DNA of 64,000 bases from Xanthomonas pisi DSM 18956 (GCF_001010415.1 NZ_JPLE01000022.1:1-64000), one strand, 5' to 3'. Shown: positions 50,371-60,789, counted from the stretch's first letter. The notes: generated from the letters alone by a model not told the origin. A program made the numbers and translations.

Positions 50371-53300
50371 CCTCCGATTTCAACGGCAACGAAACCCTCT
50401 ACCAGCACGATGCAGCTGGACGCCTCGTGCAGAAGATCCAAGCCAATGGCACGGCCTACGCCCGCAAAACCACCTACGCGTGGGACACCGGCAAGAACCG
50501 GATCGCCAGCATCACCGTCGGCGGAACAGCCGTAGGCAGCGAACTGCTGCAGACCCAGTACAGCTATGGCGCCGACAACCGCATCGCCCGGATCACGACC
50601 ACCAACCTGTCCAGTGCCGTGCCCGCCAGCCGCACCCGGCAGCGCGTGGTCGATTACACCTACACGCAGCATGCCAACGGCATGCTGGCGAGCGTGCGCA
50701 CCAATGATCCTGCCAGCGGCAGCAGCACCCAGACCTTCGACACGCTCGGCAACCTGGTAGCGGTCACCAACGCGATGGGGCATGTCACCACCTACAGCGG
50801 CCACAATGGGCTGGGACAGCCGGGCGCCGTGGTGGGTCCCAACGGCGACCGTACCGAATACGTCTACGACGCCCGTAGCCGGCTGATGCTGAATCGGCAA
50901 TTCCCCAACGGCTCCACCGCGGCCGAGACGGTCTACGCCTACGACGGCTTCGGCCGGCTGTCATCGGTGACCACGCCCGATGGCATCAAGACCTTGCGCC
51001 TGTACGACAACGGCGACAACCTGAAGAAGTTGAGCCGGGCCGTCAGCGGCATCCTGCCCAACCGTGGCACGACCGAAGAGCGCACGCTGGCCTACGATCT
51101 CGCAGGCAACCCGATCAGCCTCATCGACCAGGCGATCGAGGAGCAGACCCTGTGCTTTCCCACCAGGGGAGGCGGTACGCCGCATCCGCCGCCGTGCCAA
51201 TCCGGCGAAGCGCAATCGAAGGCGCTCTATCCAGTGGAGAAATATCGGGCCTACACGGACTACGACGAGCTCGGGCGCGTGCGCGCCCAGCGCGGCAACA
51301 ACGGCCAGAGCGTGCAGTACAGCTACGACGGCAACGGCAATGTCGTGCGCGCGCGCGACGCCGCTGGCCGCGAGACCATGCTGTCCTACGACCGGTTGGA
51401 TCGCGTGATCCAGTCGCGCGATCCGCATGGCAATACCACCTTCTTCGACTACGACGCGCTGGACCGCCCAACCCGGATCGCCGACCCGCGCAACAAGATC
51501 ACCACCTACCTCTACGATGGCTTCGGCGACCTGTGGTGGCAGTCAAGTCCCGACAGTGGCGTCACCACCTTCGAGTACAGCACCTCAGGCCTGCGGACCC
51601 GGATGGTGCGTAACGACGGCGCGTCCACCAGCTACGGCTATGACGCGATGGGACGCCTGACCGCCATCACCGCGGACGGCCAGACCATGAGCTACGGCTA
51701 CGACTGGTGCAGCAATGGCAAGGGGCGTCAGTGCAATGCAGATGGCCCTAACAGCATGATCCGCCATGAGTACGAACCGGATGGACGGATGCGCACCCGC
51801 CGCGAACTGACCACCGGCGGCGGCGTACAGTCCGACTACTGGACGTTCTACTACTACGATGCCCAGGGCCGTCCGAACGCCATCACCTACCCCAACGGCA
51901 TCGCGGTGGGCTACGGCTACACGTCAGGCCGGCAGACCAGCATGACCGTCAACATCAACGGCAACGTCAGCAACGTGGTGACCGGCACCCAGTTCCGGCC
52001 CTTTGGCGCGATGGTGTCGTGGTTTCATGGCAATGGCCTGCCGCGGGGGTTGCTCTACGACGTGGACGGCAGATTGCTGGCCATCAGGGTGCTCAACGGC
52101 AGCACGGAGAACACCGCGCTGCAATCGCTGACCTACAGCTACGACAGCCTGAACCGGATCACACGCATCGCCAATGGCATCAACGCCAACCTGAGCCAGG
52201 ACTACGCCTACGACGGACTGGATCGGCTGACCGGCGTCACCTCCGGCTCCGGCAACCAGGCCTTTTACTGGGACGCCAACGGCAACAAGACCCGGCACAC
52301 CTGGACCTGGGACGAACTGGTGGGCGTAGATGCCGGCAGCAATCGCATCACCAGCATGGGGCCGCACCAATACGCCTACGATGGCCGCGGCAACCGCAGT
52401 TCCCACAGCTTCAACAGTTCAACGGCTAGCTACGGCTACGACGGGTTCAACCGGATGACCAGCGTCGGCCGCAGCGTGGCGACCTCCTTCGTGGAACCGA
52501 ACTACGACGCGGTGGGCTATTCGGTGGAGACCAACCAATACGGCTACAACGCCTACAACGAACGGGCCTGGAAAGCTGCGCCCAGCTACGGCTGGTTCCG
52601 CTACGTGCATGGCCCCAGTAGTCAATTGCTGGCCGAACACAAGGATAACGGAGATGTCTGGACCAACTACCTGTGGTTCGGCGGCGAGCTAGTCGGGCTG
52701 GTGCGCAACGGCCAGCTATATCACGTCCACAACGATCACCTGGGCCGCCCGGAGATCGTGACCAACAGCAGCAAGGTCGTGGTATGGCGTTCCGAGAACT
52801 ACGCCTTCGACCGGCGGGTGACCCAAGACGGCATCGGTGGGTTGAACGTCGGTTTTCCGGGGCAATACCACGACCAGGAGACAGGGCTTTGGTACAACGT
52901 GAACCGCTATTACGACCGTCGGTTGGGAAAATATACGCAGAGTGACCCGATTGGACTGGCTGGTGGGTTGAATACCTATGCATATGTAGGAGGGAATCCA
53001 GTCAATCTGATTGACCCCTTGGGCTTGCGAGCTTTAACCGATTGTGAAAAATCAGTCCTTTCGGATATTTTCCGAAATAGCATCCTGGAAAAAATAGATG
53101 TAAAGACTGGAATTCCTAGCTTCGCTCCACCAGGAACGATCGGGTTGACGGTAGGGAATAGCGTGTATTTGGCGAAAGATTCTCCCAATACATCCAGTGG
53201 CATCGTTCTCCTAGGACATGAAATTGAACATGCATCGCGTTACAACGACATAGGTGTCACAGGATTTCTTGCATCCTATTTCGGGCAATATTTACTAAAT

Positions 53301-53423
53301 AAAGCATCTGGCATGAATGAAAATCAAGCATATCGAAATATCGATACCGAGCGTGACGCGCGAACAGTTGAGAATTACTTCAGAATTGCAACCAGTGAAG
53401 GGGTGAAATGTGGCTGCGATTAG
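50361..53423 (+). CDS. Rhs/YD-repeat protein, C-terminal part with HExxH toxin tip
   Basis: A 1020-codon continuation after the one-base deletion near 50305; its apparent GTG start is a by-product of the frameshift. Dozens of YD repeats (YDANGN-like: [28 protein letters not shown]) lead to the core end [21 protein letters not shown] and [11 protein letters not shown], the Rhs cleavage and boundary region. The tip of about 135 residues contains [17 protein letters not shown] and [15 protein letters not shown], an HExxH zinc-metallopeptidase-like motif, with IDTERDART downstream as a possible third ligand. DNA from about 52930 is clearly AT-richer than the shell. The Sec signal on the other half implies export to the envelope. 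The toxin assignment is inferred. Confidence 0.87.
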   Translation: MALTSDFNGNETLYQHDAAGRLVQKIQANGTAYARKTTYAWDTGKNRIASITVGGTAVGSELLQTQYSYGADNRIARITTTNLSSAVPASRTRQRVVDYTYTQHANGMLASVRTNDPASGSSTQTFDTLGNLVAVTNAMGHVTTYSGHNGLGQPGAVVGPNGDRTEYVYDARSRLMLNRQFPNGSTAAETVYAYDGFGRLSSVTTPDGIKTLRLYDNGDNLKKLSRAVSGILPNRGTTEERTLAYDLAGNPISLIDQAIEEQTLCFPTRGGGTPHPPPCQSGEAQSKALYPVEKYRAYTDYDELGRVRAQRGNNGQSVQYSYDGNGNVVRARDAAGRETMLSYDRLDRVIQSRDPHGNTTFFDYDALDRPTRIADPRNKITTYLYDGFGDLWWQSSPDSGVTTFEYSTSGLRTRMVRNDGASTSYGYDAMGRLTAITADGQTMSYGYDWCSNGKGRQCNADGPNSMIRHEYEPDGRMRTRRELTTGGGVQSDYWTFYYYDAQGRPNAITYPNGIAVGYGYTSGRQTSMTVNINGNVSNVVTGTQFRPFGAMVSWFHGNGLPRGLLYDVDGRLLAIRVLNGSTENTALQSLTYSYDSLNRITRIANGINANLSQDYAYDGLDRLTGVTSGSGNQAFYWDANGNKTRHTWTWDELVGVDAGSNRITSMGPHQYAYDGRGNRSSHSFNSSTASYGYDGFNRMTSVGRSVATSFVEPNYDAVGYSVETNQYGYNAYNERAWKAAPSYGWFRYVHGPSSQLLAEHKDNGDVWTNYLWFGGELVGLVRNGQLYHVHNDHLGRPEIVTNSSKVVVWRSENYAFDRRVTQDGIGGLNVGFPGQYHDQETGLWYNVNRYYDRRLGKYTQSDPIGLAGGLNTYAYVGGNPVNLIDPLGLRALTDCEKSVLSDIFRNSILEKIDVKTGIPSFAPPGTIGLTVGNSVYLAKDSPNTSSGIVLLGHEIEHASRYNDIGVTGFLASYFGQYLLNKASGMNENQAYRNIDTERDARTVENYFRIATSEGVKCGCD

Positions 53424-53829
53424 AAAAGCTCTCTTCCTATTTCTCCTGCTCCTTTTGAGCTGCTCGGCACCCGATCCAGATAGGGATTTCTTCGTTTCTA
53501 ACTATGCAAGGGGCGACGATCTCTGGCTACAGAGGCTTGATAGCTCAAGACAGATCGATATGTTCTTTGCTTCGCACAGAACCAGGCCAGCCAGTTACTA
53601 TGTCGACCAGTGGATCATCGACAACAAGCCGGACTTGCTCAAGACAATGCGTGGTGAATTGGATCGCCGAGGAACTGATGAGGATGTAGAGGCTTATCTC
53701 CATATCGTTGATCGATTGCACGCCAACGGGACAATCGATGCGAAGGAGGTGAATACCTTGAACCTGGCACCTCTCTGCAAGAGAGCGCAAGCTGCCAAAG
53801 CCGTATGCGCATCGGGTTCACGTCGGTAG
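53410..53829 (+). CDS. Small lipoprotein, candidate immunity protein of the Rhs tip
   Basis: A 139-residue protein. [13 protein letters not shown] is a lipoprotein signal with Cys at the lipobox, followed by a soluble mostly helical domain ([39 protein letters not shown]) and [11 protein letters not shown]. It starts at GTG 53410, 7 nt after AAGGGG, inside the last codons of the Rhs gene, so it is translationally coupled. AT-rich composition matches the Rhs tip and not the shell. Position directly after an Rhs toxin tip and envelope targeting support an immunity role, but I recognise no known immunity family. Confidence 0.72.
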   Translation: MAAIRKALFLFLLLLLSCSAPDPDRDFFVSNYARGDDLWLQRLDSSRQIDMFFASHRTRPASYYVDQWIIDNKPDLLKTMRGELDRRGTDEDVEAYLHIVDRLHANGTIDAKEVNTLNLAPLCKRAQAAKAVCASGSRR

Positions 53830-53905
53830 TGGCAAGCAACCCCTGAATAGTGCAGCGCGGATGCGCGAGACTCTCCACTCAGAGCGAGCAGGCCAGCATG
53901 CCTGC

Positions 53906-56602
53906 TCACCCCGCGGCCACTGGCAGCTGCACATTCATCAGTGAGGCATCCTCCGGGTCAGGCGTGACCTTGAAGCCCAGGCTCTGGCACATCGCCAGCA
54001 TGGTGCGGTTCTCGCGCAGCACCTGGCCTTCGATCTGCTTCAAGCCCAGCCAGCGCGCGTACTCGATCATGATGCGCATCAGCTGCCAGCCGATGCCGTG
54101 GCCCTTGAGGTCGGAGCGGATCAGGATGCCGTACTCGCCGCGCTCGTAATCGGCGTCGGCGTGTAGGCGCACCGCGCCGAGCATGTCGCCGGTCTTGGGG
54201 TCGATCGCCACCAGCGCGATCGAGCGGGCATAGTCGAGCTGGGTCAGCCGCGCGATGAATTCATGGCTGAAATGCTTCACCGACTGGAAGAAGCGCAGCC
54301 GCAGGTCTTCGTCGGTGACACGGGCGAAGAACGCGCGGAACAGCGCATCGTCTTCCGGGCGCACCGGGCGCACCAGCGCGTGGGTGCCATCGCCGAGCGC
54401 GATCTGGCGCTCCCATTCCTTCGGATACGGGAAGATCGCAAAGCGCGGATGGCCGCGGCCTTTGTGCAGCTTGCGCGCCGGCGCCACCGCCACGCGCGCG
54501 TCCAGCGCGATCACGCCATCGCGGTCGGCCAGCAGCGGGTTGATGTCCAGCTCGGTGATTTCGGGGATGTCGGCGGCCAGCTGCGCGAGCTTGACCAACA
54601 CCAGCGCCACTGCACGCTCATCGGCCGCCGGCACATCGCGGTAGGCCTTGAGGATGCGCGACACGCGCGTGCGGCCGATCAATTCGTGCGCCAGGCGCAA
54701 ATCCAGCGGTGGCAAGGCCAGCTCGCGGTCGTTGATCACTTCCACCGCGGTGCCGCCGCGGCCGAACACGATCGCCGGGCCGAATACCGGGTCGTCGGCG
54801 ATGCCGGCAATCAACTCGCGCGCCTTGGGCCGCAGCACGGTGGGCTGCACGATCACGCCTTCGATGAAGGCATTGGGGTGCGCGGTGCGCGCACGCGCCA
54901 GGATGCCGGTGGCCGCTTCGCGTACTGCCGCCACGCTGGACAGGTTCAGACGCACGCCATCCACATCGGACTTGTGCGCGATCTCGCCGGACAACACCTT
55001 CAAGGTGACCGTGCGCCCCATTGCCAGCAGCGGATCGGCCAGCAAGGCGGCCTCGTTGGCGGTGGCGGCCACCTGCAGCGGCACGATCGGGATGCCGTAG
55101 GCGGCCAGCAGCCGGTTGGTGGCCACCGGGTCGAGCCAGCGCCGCCCGGCGGCCAGGGCGTCGTCGACCACTGCGCGGGCGATGCCGGCATCCACCACGA
55201 AATCTTCCGGCAGGCTGGGAGGGGTCTCCATCAGCGCCGCCTGCGCCTCGCGGTAGCGCACCAGGTGGGTGAAGCCGCGCACCGCGTCCGATTCGGTGGC
55301 ATAGGTGGGCACGCGCGCGGCATTGAGCGCGGCGATCGCTGCATCGTCCTGGCCCAGCCACACCGCGAATACCGGCTTTTCGCGCTGGTAGCGGTTGCGT
55401 TGATCCAGCGCGCGGGTCAGCGCCTTGGCCGCATCGGCCGAGGAGGTGAACGCGGTGGGCACGTTGACCACCAGCAGCGCATCGTTCTCCGGGTCGTCCA
55501 GCAAGGCTTCGATCGCCGCGGCATACCGCGGCCCGTCGGCATCGACGATGATGTCGACCGGATTGCTGCGCGACCAGCCCTGCGGCAGCGACTGATCCAG
55601 CCGCTCCAGCGTCTTGGCCGACAGCTCGGCCAGGGTGCCGCCGCGTAGCACCAGCTGGTCCACCGCCAGCTGCCCCACCCCGCCGCCATTGCTGAGGATG
55701 GCCAGGCGCCGGCCGGGAAAACTGCCGAGCCGGCCCAGGGTTTCGGCGGCGGCGAACAATTCGTCCAGCGCGCCCACCCGCAACAGCCCGGCACGTGCGA
55801 ATGCCGCGCCATACACCGCATCCGAGCCGGCCAGCGCCTGCGCGTGGGTGTCGGCGTTGGGATTGATGCGGAACTGGCGCCCGGACTTGACCACCACCAC
55901 CGGCTTGGCGCGCGCGGCGGCGCGTGCGGCCGACATGAACTTGCGCGCATCGCCGATGCGTTCGACGTAGAGCAGGATCGCGCGGGTGCGGTAGTCGGTG
56001 GCGAAGTAATCGAGCAGGTCGCCGAAATCCACATCCAGCGTGTCGCCCAGCGACACCACCGCCGAAAACCCCACCGAACGCGCCACGCCCCATTCCACCA
56101 GGGCGGCGGCAATGGCGCTGGATTCGGAAATCAGCGCCAGGTCGCCGGCCTGCGGACAGTGCGCGGCGATGCTGGCGTTGAGCCGCGCATGCGGGGCGAT
56201 CACGCCCAGGCAGTGCGGGCCGAGGATGCGCATGCCCTTGGCCCGCGCGGCCGCTTCCATGCGCGCGGCCGGCGAACCGGGGCCACGGCCCAAGCCTGCG
56301 GTGAGGATGATCGCCGCGGCCACCCCACGCCGCGCGGCGATCGACACGACGCGCGGCACGATGCGCGCCGGCGCGGTGATCACCACCAGGTCCGGCACCC
56401 ACGGCAGATCGGTCAGCCGCGCCACCGTGCGCACGCCGTCGATCTCGCTGTAGCGCGGGCTCACCCAGCCGATCTGCCCGGGAAACCCGGCCGCGCGCAG
56501 ATTGCGCACCACCGCCCGCCCGGCCGAGCGATCGCGCGGGCTGCCGCCCACCACCGCCACGGTGCCGGGACGAAAGACCTGTTGCAGGTGATAGGTACTC
56601 AT
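53906..56602 (-). CDS. Bifunctional acyl-CoA synthetase (NDP-forming)-like / GNAT protein acetyltransferase (Pat/YfiQ type)
   Basis: An 898-residue cytosolic protein. Residues 1-470 resemble the NDP-forming acyl-CoA synthetase alpha subunit (VFRPGTVAVVGGSPRDRS, ILGPHCLGVIAPHARLN, SRSNPVDIIVDADG). Residues of about 480-690 are ATP-grasp (VTLKVLSGEIAHKSDVDGV, ELDINPLLADRDG). Residues of about 725-890 are GNAT (HALVRPVRPEDDALFRAFF, GYGILIRSDLKGHGIGWQLM-like RSDLKGHGIGWQL acetyl-CoA loop). This is the Pat/PatZ architecture that acetylates acetyl-CoA synthetase and other lysines. The 3' end has been duplicated at 48768. The gene is intact and is the right border of the Rhs island. Confidence 0.92.
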   Translation of the reverse strand: MSTYHLQQVFRPGTVAVVGGSPRDRSAGRAVVRNLRAAGFPGQIGWVSPRYSEIDGVRTVARLTDLPWVPDLVVITAPARIVPRVVSIAARRGVAAAIILTAGLGRGPGSPAARMEAAARAKGMRILGPHCLGVIAPHARLNASIAAHCPQAGDLALISESSAIAAALVEWGVARSVGFSAVVSLGDTLDVDFGDLLDYFATDYRTRAILLYVERIGDARKFMSAARAAARAKPVVVVKSGRQFRINPNADTHAQALAGSDAVYGAAFARAGLLRVGALDELFAAAETLGRLGSFPGRRLAILSNGGGVGQLAVDQLVLRGGTLAELSAKTLERLDQSLPQGWSRSNPVDIIVDADGPRYAAAIEALLDDPENDALLVVNVPTAFTSSADAAKALTRALDQRNRYQREKPVFAVWLGQDDAAIAALNAARVPTYATESDAVRGFTHLVRYREAQAALMETPPSLPEDFVVDAGIARAVVDDALAAGRRWLDPVATNRLLAAYGIPIVPLQVAATANEAALLADPLLAMGRTVTLKVLSGEIAHKSDVDGVRLNLSSVAAVREAATGILARARTAHPNAFIEGVIVQPTVLRPKARELIAGIADDPVFGPAIVFGRGGTAVEVINDRELALPPLDLRLAHELIGRTRVSRILKAYRDVPAADERAVALVLVKLAQLAADIPEITELDINPLLADRDGVIALDARVAVAPARKLHKGRGHPRFAIFPYPKEWERQIALGDGTHALVRPVRPEDDALFRAFFARVTDEDLRLRFFQSVKHFSHEFIARLTQLDYARSIALVAIDPKTGDMLGAVRLHADADYERGEYGILIRSDLKGHGIGWQLMRIMIEYARWLGLKQIEGQVLRENRTMLAMCQSLGFKVTPDPEDASLMNVQLPVAAG
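53972..54055. repeat. Right copy of 84-bp direct repeat flanking the Rhs island
   Basis: It lies inside the 3' end of the intact acetyltransferase gene and matches 48834-48917 with one mismatch. No tRNA or integrase is adjacent, so the duplication is unlike a classical integrase site. Confidence 0.9.
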
Positions 56603-56894
56603 CGTGCGGGGGAGAACAATGCCATCGCGCTACGGTACACGCACTGGCGTTTCAGGACATGGCCGGACGCGAGCAGCGACTGTGCGGCGCGCTGCAGGGC
56701 GGCGCATCAAAACATACCGGACGCCACAGTTCCGGTGATGAAGGCATCCGAGCCTGACGTATGCATCCGATCGGACAACCGCACTTCGCATATCCGGCAA
56801 CCGCAACCACTGCAAGGAGCATTAGTACGCCAGAGGAACAATCCAGCGCCCAAACGCCCCTTTGGACCCACGTCACACCGCAGCGGAGCACGCC

Positions 56895-57935
56895 ATGAAG
56901 ATGTGCAACACACGCCTGAGCCACCTCGTCGCCTCGGTTGTCATGGTGTCCTGCGCCAGCGCCTACGCCGCAACCGGGGGCATCCAGGAGGTGGCACAGG
57001 CGAATGCAACAGCCGATGCGCAGACCCCAGCGACGCCGGCAGTCCAGCATGCCTGGCAGACCGCTGTCGTCGCGCAGGAGCAAACGACAACCGGCTGTTT
57101 TTTAGCGAAGACTCCATCAACCGAGTGGAAGCGCGTGCCGTGTCGGCCTGCCGCCAAGGCACAACCGGTGCGCCGCCCCGCCACGGTGACGGCCTGGATG
57201 CCGACAGCGGCATCGATGCAGGCCGAGGCCATCACCGACTATGCGCTTGGGGCCAATGGCCTGATTCGTAAGGCGCAGGGCAGCTTCCCTGTGGTCAGCG
57301 GAGTGCACACGATTCGCAGTAACGGTACGACGGCATCCACCGATGAATTCAGCCTGCAACTGGACTCCGATGCCAATGCATCGACCAGCGCGTGCGCGGG
57401 TCACCCCGACTGCCATGTCTGGCAACAATTCATCTATGCCATGCACGGAGAAGGCGCGGTTTTCATGCAGTACTGGCTGATCAATTACGGCCAGGCATGC
57501 CCTGGCGGATGGTCAGGCGAAGGTTCCGGCAGCTGTTACCGCAACAGTGCCGCCATCGCAGTGCCGGCAATCGCCACCACGCGGTTGGGCAGCCTGACGT
57601 TCAGCGTTGAGGTGAGCGCGGGCGGCAGTGACACCGTCACGTTGCTGGATGGCGCGCACGCCTACCGCGTCAGCGCGCCAGACAGCGTGCTGCAATTGGC
57701 AACGGTGTGGAGCGGCGCGGATTTCAACATCCTCGGCAACGGAAACGGCGGCAGAGCCTTCTTCAACACCGGCTCGCTGGTGACGACCCGATTGGCTGTC
57801 AACGATGGCACCCACAAGGCCCCGCGCTGCATCGGCAACGGCGCGGTGAGCGGCGAGAGCAACAACCTGCATCTGGGCAACTGCACGGCCTCGGCGGGCA
57901 CCTCGCCCTCCATCCAGTTCACTGGACGGAACTGA
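56895..57935 (+). CDS. Secreted protein of unknown function
   Basis: A 346-residue exported protein. The signal peptide is RLSHLVASVVMVSCASAYA. The mature part begins with an Ala/Thr/Gln-rich segment and TGCFLAKTPSTEWKRVPC. A conserved beta-rich region has AQGSFPVVSGVHTIRS, DEFSLQLDSDANAS, CHVWQQFIYAMHGEGAVFMQYWLINY and CYRNSAAIAVPAI. Eight or so cysteines suggest disulfides in the periplasm or outside the cell. I recall similar proteins of unknown function in plant-associated bacteria and some fungi. GGAG is 7 nt upstream of the ATG at 56895. It stands alone between the Pat-type gene and mgtE. Confidence 0.75.
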   Translation: MKMCNTRLSHLVASVVMVSCASAYAATGGIQEVAQANATADAQTPATPAVQHAWQTAVVAQEQTTTGCFLAKTPSTEWKRVPCRPAAKAQPVRRPATVTAWMPTAASMQAEAITDYALGANGLIRKAQGSFPVVSGVHTIRSNGTTASTDEFSLQLDSDANASTSACAGHPDCHVWQQFIYAMHGEGAVFMQYWLINYGQACPGGWSGEGSGSCYRNSAAIAVPAIATTRLGSLTFSVEVSAGGSDTVTLLDGAHAYRVSAPDSVLQLATVWSGADFNILGNGNGGRAFFNTGSLVTTRLAVNDGTHKAPRCIGNGAVSGESNNLHLGNCTASAGTSPSIQFTGRN

Positions 57936-58000
57936 GCCCGACGCTGACGGCTGCAGACGTCTCTGTATGCAGCCGCCATCACGCCAGCGTGGCGCAGACG

Positions 58001-59368
58001 TTACAACAACGTGCCGCTCAGGATCGCCGCGGCAATGCTGAAGTAGATCACCAGCCCGGTGACATCCACCAGCGTGGCCACGAACGGCGCCGAGGCACTG
58101 GCCGGGTCGAAGCCGAGCCGTTGCAGCACGAACGGCAGCATCGAGCCGGAGAGCGAGCCGAAGGTGACGATGCCGATCAGCGCCGCACCGATGGTCAGCG
58201 CCACCATCTGCCAATGCGGGCCGTAGTCGTACAGGCCGGCGGTCTGCCAGAGGGTGATGCGCACGATCGCCAGCACGCCCAGGATCGCGCCCAGGGTCAG
58301 CCCGGTGGGCAGCTCGCGCAACGCCACCTTCCACCAGTCGCCCAGGCGGATCTCGCGCAACGCCAGCGAACGGATCAGCAGCGAGGTCGCCTGCGAGCCG
58401 GAGTTGCCGCCCGAGCTCATGATCAACGGAATGAACAAGGTCAGCACCACTGCCTTGGACAACTCGTCCTCGAAGTGCTGCATCGCACTGGCGGTGAGCA
58501 TTTCGCCCAGAAACAGCACGCTCAACCAGCCGGCGCGCTTCCTGATCATCTGGCCGAAGCCGATCTGCATATAGGGCTTGTCCAGCGCTTCCATGCCGCC
58601 GAACTTGTGCACGTCTTCGGTGGATTCGGCGATCAATGCATCGAGCACGTCGTCCACGGTAACGATGCCCAGCACATGCCCGCGCGCATCCACCACCGGG
58701 ATCGCGAGCAGGTCGTGGCGGCGGATCAGGCGCGCGACCTCCTCCTGGTCCAGCGCCGGGTCCACGGTGACCGGCGGATTGACCTGTGCCACGTCCAGGA
58801 TCGGTGCCTCCGCCGCACCGGTGATCAGCCGGCGCATGGTGACCACCTGCTGCAGCACGCGGGTCTGTGGGTCGAGCAGATAGATGGCGTAGACGGTCTC
58901 GCGGCTACGCTCCACTTCGCGGATGTGCTGCAAGGTGCGGCCCACTGTCCAGTCGGCCGGCACCGCCACGAATTCGGTGGTCATCAGCGCGCCGGCGGTG
59001 TTGGGCGGATAGCGCATCAGCGCCTGGATCGACAACCGCGCTTCGGCACTGAGCAACCACAGCAGCGGCTGGCGCTGCTCGGCATCCAGGCCATGAAAGA
59101 TGTCGGTGGCGCGGTCGTCGGCCATCTGGCCGAGCAAGGATGCGGCCTGCTCGGCCGGCAGCAGGGCGATCAGTGCGCTGGCATCGCGCAGCTCGGGCTG
59201 TTCGAGCAGTTTCACCGCACGCGGTGGCGGCAGCGCGGCCAGCACCTGTGCGGCCTCGTCGCGGTCGAGGGTGTTGAGATATTCCACCGCATCGGCCGTG
59301 TTGAGCTCGGCCAGGGGGGCGGTCAAGGCATCGACGCCTTGGGCAAGGCGCAGGGTTTCGTTGTACAT
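58001..59368 (-). CDS. mgtE: Magnesium transporter MgtE
   Basis: A 455-residue Mg2+ channel. The N-terminal superhelical domain (AELNTADAVEYLNTLDRDEA, LLPAEQAASLLGQMADDRA) is followed by two CBS domains (about 135-255, with IPVVDARGHVLGIVTVDDVL). Five C-terminal TM segments include MSSGGNSGSQATSLLIRSLAL, the conserved pore and gate sequence, and PFVATLVDVTGLVIYF. The cytosolic domains sense Mg2+. The gene is preceded by a leader with nested hairpins, the last covering the ribosome-binding region (59372-59414), which suggests translation control. Confidence 0.95.
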   Translation of the reverse strand: MYNETLRLAQGVDALTAPLAELNTADAVEYLNTLDRDEAAQVLAALPPPRAVKLLEQPELRDASALIALLPAEQAASLLGQMADDRATDIFHGLDAEQRQPLLWLLSAEARLSIQALMRYPPNTAGALMTTEFVAVPADWTVGRTLQHIREVERSRETVYAIYLLDPQTRVLQQVVTMRRLITGAAEAPILDVAQVNPPVTVDPALDQEEVARLIRRHDLLAIPVVDARGHVLGIVTVDDVLDALIAESTEDVHKFGGMEALDKPYMQIGFGQMIRKRAGWLSVLFLGEMLTASAMQHFEDELSKAVVLTLFIPLIMSSGGNSGSQATSLLIRSLALREIRLGDWWKVALRELPTGLTLGAILGVLAIVRITLWQTAGLYDYGPHWQMVALTIGAALIGIVTFGSLSGSMLPFVLQRLGFDPASASAPFVATLVDVTGLVIYFSIAAAILSGTLL

Positions 59369-59371
59369 GGT

Positions 59372-59450
59372 GGTTCGCCTGGTGACGACCGTCGTCGATG
59401 ACAGCCGGCGAACCTGAGCCTCAGGCGCGCGCCAGCTGGGTCATCGACCC
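59372..59450 (-). promoter_or_regulatory. Structured leader of mgtE with hairpin masking the RBS region
   Basis: GGTTCGCC (59372-59379) pairs with GGCGAACC (59407-59414) three nt from the ATG, and GACGAC-C-GTCGTC (59384-59396) nests inside. CCTGAG-C-CTCAGG (59413-59425) overlaps the outer arm, so the two are alternatives. GGGTC-ATC-GACCC (59438-59450) lies upstream. Mutually exclusive helices next to the start codon suggest a Mg2+-responsive or protein-bound switch. I cannot match it to a named riboswitch. Confidence 0.5.
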
Positions 59451-59961
59451 GGGTCTAGGGTGACTGTCGCTGGACATGAGTAAGGGCTCCGAAAGGTGCG
59501 CACCGACCGGTGATCCGGGCGGCAGCGCGGCGCAGTCTGCGCGCCTGCGCCCGCTTGGTCAATGCCCTGTGCGCACGCCGCTTCCCGAAGCCGGGCGGCA
59601 CAGGCCGTGCCGACCTTGCACGCGTGCGCGACCTCCGATGCACAGATCGTCGGCGTGGCCTGGATCGTGCCCGCTCACGAGCTGCAGACGCTGGCGTGGA
59701 CAGGTCGGCGACATGGCCGCCATAGCGCGGAATCGCCCTGCCCGGCCAAGCTGTCGGCAGCGCACCGACGCAGCATTCGAACGACGCCAGGACCGCGGCC
59801 AATACGCTGATATGGAGCGGAACAACCGGCTGTCGCCGCGCTGCGCTCAGGGTCACAGTTCATTGCTACAGTCCGCTTCCCGCAACGCCCGGCGCGTTGT
59901 TCCTCGCCATGGCACCGGCCATCGCCTCCCCGCGCACGTAGTGTTCTTCAGGAGTTTGTGC
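59451..59961. other. Intergenic region between mgtE and carbonic anhydrase
   Basis: There are no supported genes in about 510 bases. Several GC-rich open frames on both strands are low-complexity Arg/Ala translations. Promoters for both divergent genes must be here; I cannot place them confidently. Confidence 0.4.
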
Positions 59962-60789
59962 ATGTCGTCTTCCAGGTTGCTTCTGTTACGTCGCATCACC
60001 CCGTTGTGCCTGTGCATCGCCGCCAGCTGGGGCGCCGTGGGCATGGCACAAACCAAGCTGCCCGAGAGCACGCCGGTGGAGGCGCACGAGACCGCGCCGC
60101 ACGCTGGGCACGAATGGGGCTACACCGGCCCGGAAGGTGCCGAGCATTGGTCGGAGTTGGCCAAGGAAAACGCGCTGTGCGGCAATGGCCAGCAGAACAG
60201 CCCTATCGATCTGAAGGGCGCCATCGACGCCAACCTGGGCACACTGCTGCTGAATTACAGCGCCGTGCCACTGGTGGTGCGCAACACCGGCCATTCCATT
60301 CAGCTGGATCTGTACGACGGCGGCAACATGGCGACCGGCGGCAAGCAGTACCAGGCGCTGCAGTTGCACTTCCATCATCCCAGCGCGCACCTGTTGAACG
60401 GCCGCCGCTTCCCGATGGAAGCGCACCTGGTGCATCAGGGCCCGGACGGGACGCTGGGTGTGCTGGCGATCTTCTTCGAAACCGGCAAGGCCAACCCCGC
60501 CTTCCAGCGTGTGCTGGACGCCATGCCCAAGGACAAGGATCAGACCCGGCAGGTTGCCAACGCCACGGTCAGCGCCAACGATTTTCTTCCGCTTAAAACG
60601 CAACGCGGCTTCTATCGCTACGAAGGCTCGCTGACCACGCCACCGTGCAGCGAAACGGTGGACTGGGTGGTGCTCAGCCAGCCGGTGCAGGTGTCGGAGG
60701 CGCAGATCAACGCATTCGAGCGCGTGTATCCGTTCAATGCCCGCCCGCTGCAACCGCTGGATCGGCGGTTCCTGCTCAAAAGCCGCTGA
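59962..60789 (+). CDS. cah: Alpha-type carbonic anhydrase, exported
   Basis: A 275-residue periplasmic enzyme that interconverts CO2 and bicarbonate. The signal peptide is RITPLCLCIAASWGAVGMAQ. HEWGYTGPEGAEHWSEL opens the domain, NGQQNSPIDLKGA is the family motif, and the zinc ligands are the His residues of LQLHFHHPSAH and EAHLVHQ. SLTTPPCSETVDWVVL forms the substrate pocket. All three Zn-binding histidines are present. AGGAG lies 8 nt upstream of the ATG at 59962; longer upstream frames are non-coding. It stands alone. Confidence 0.94.
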   Translation: MSSSRLLLLRRITPLCLCIAASWGAVGMAQTKLPESTPVEAHETAPHAGHEWGYTGPEGAEHWSELAKENALCGNGQQNSPIDLKGAIDANLGTLLLNYSAVPLVVRNTGHSIQLDLYDGGNMATGGKQYQALQLHFHHPSAHLLNGRRFPMEAHLVHQGPDGTLGVLAIFFETGKANPAFQRVLDAMPKDKDQTRQVANATVSANDFLPLKTQRGFYRYEGSLTTPPCSETVDWVVLSQPVQVSEAQINAFERVYPFNARPLQPLDRRFLLKSR

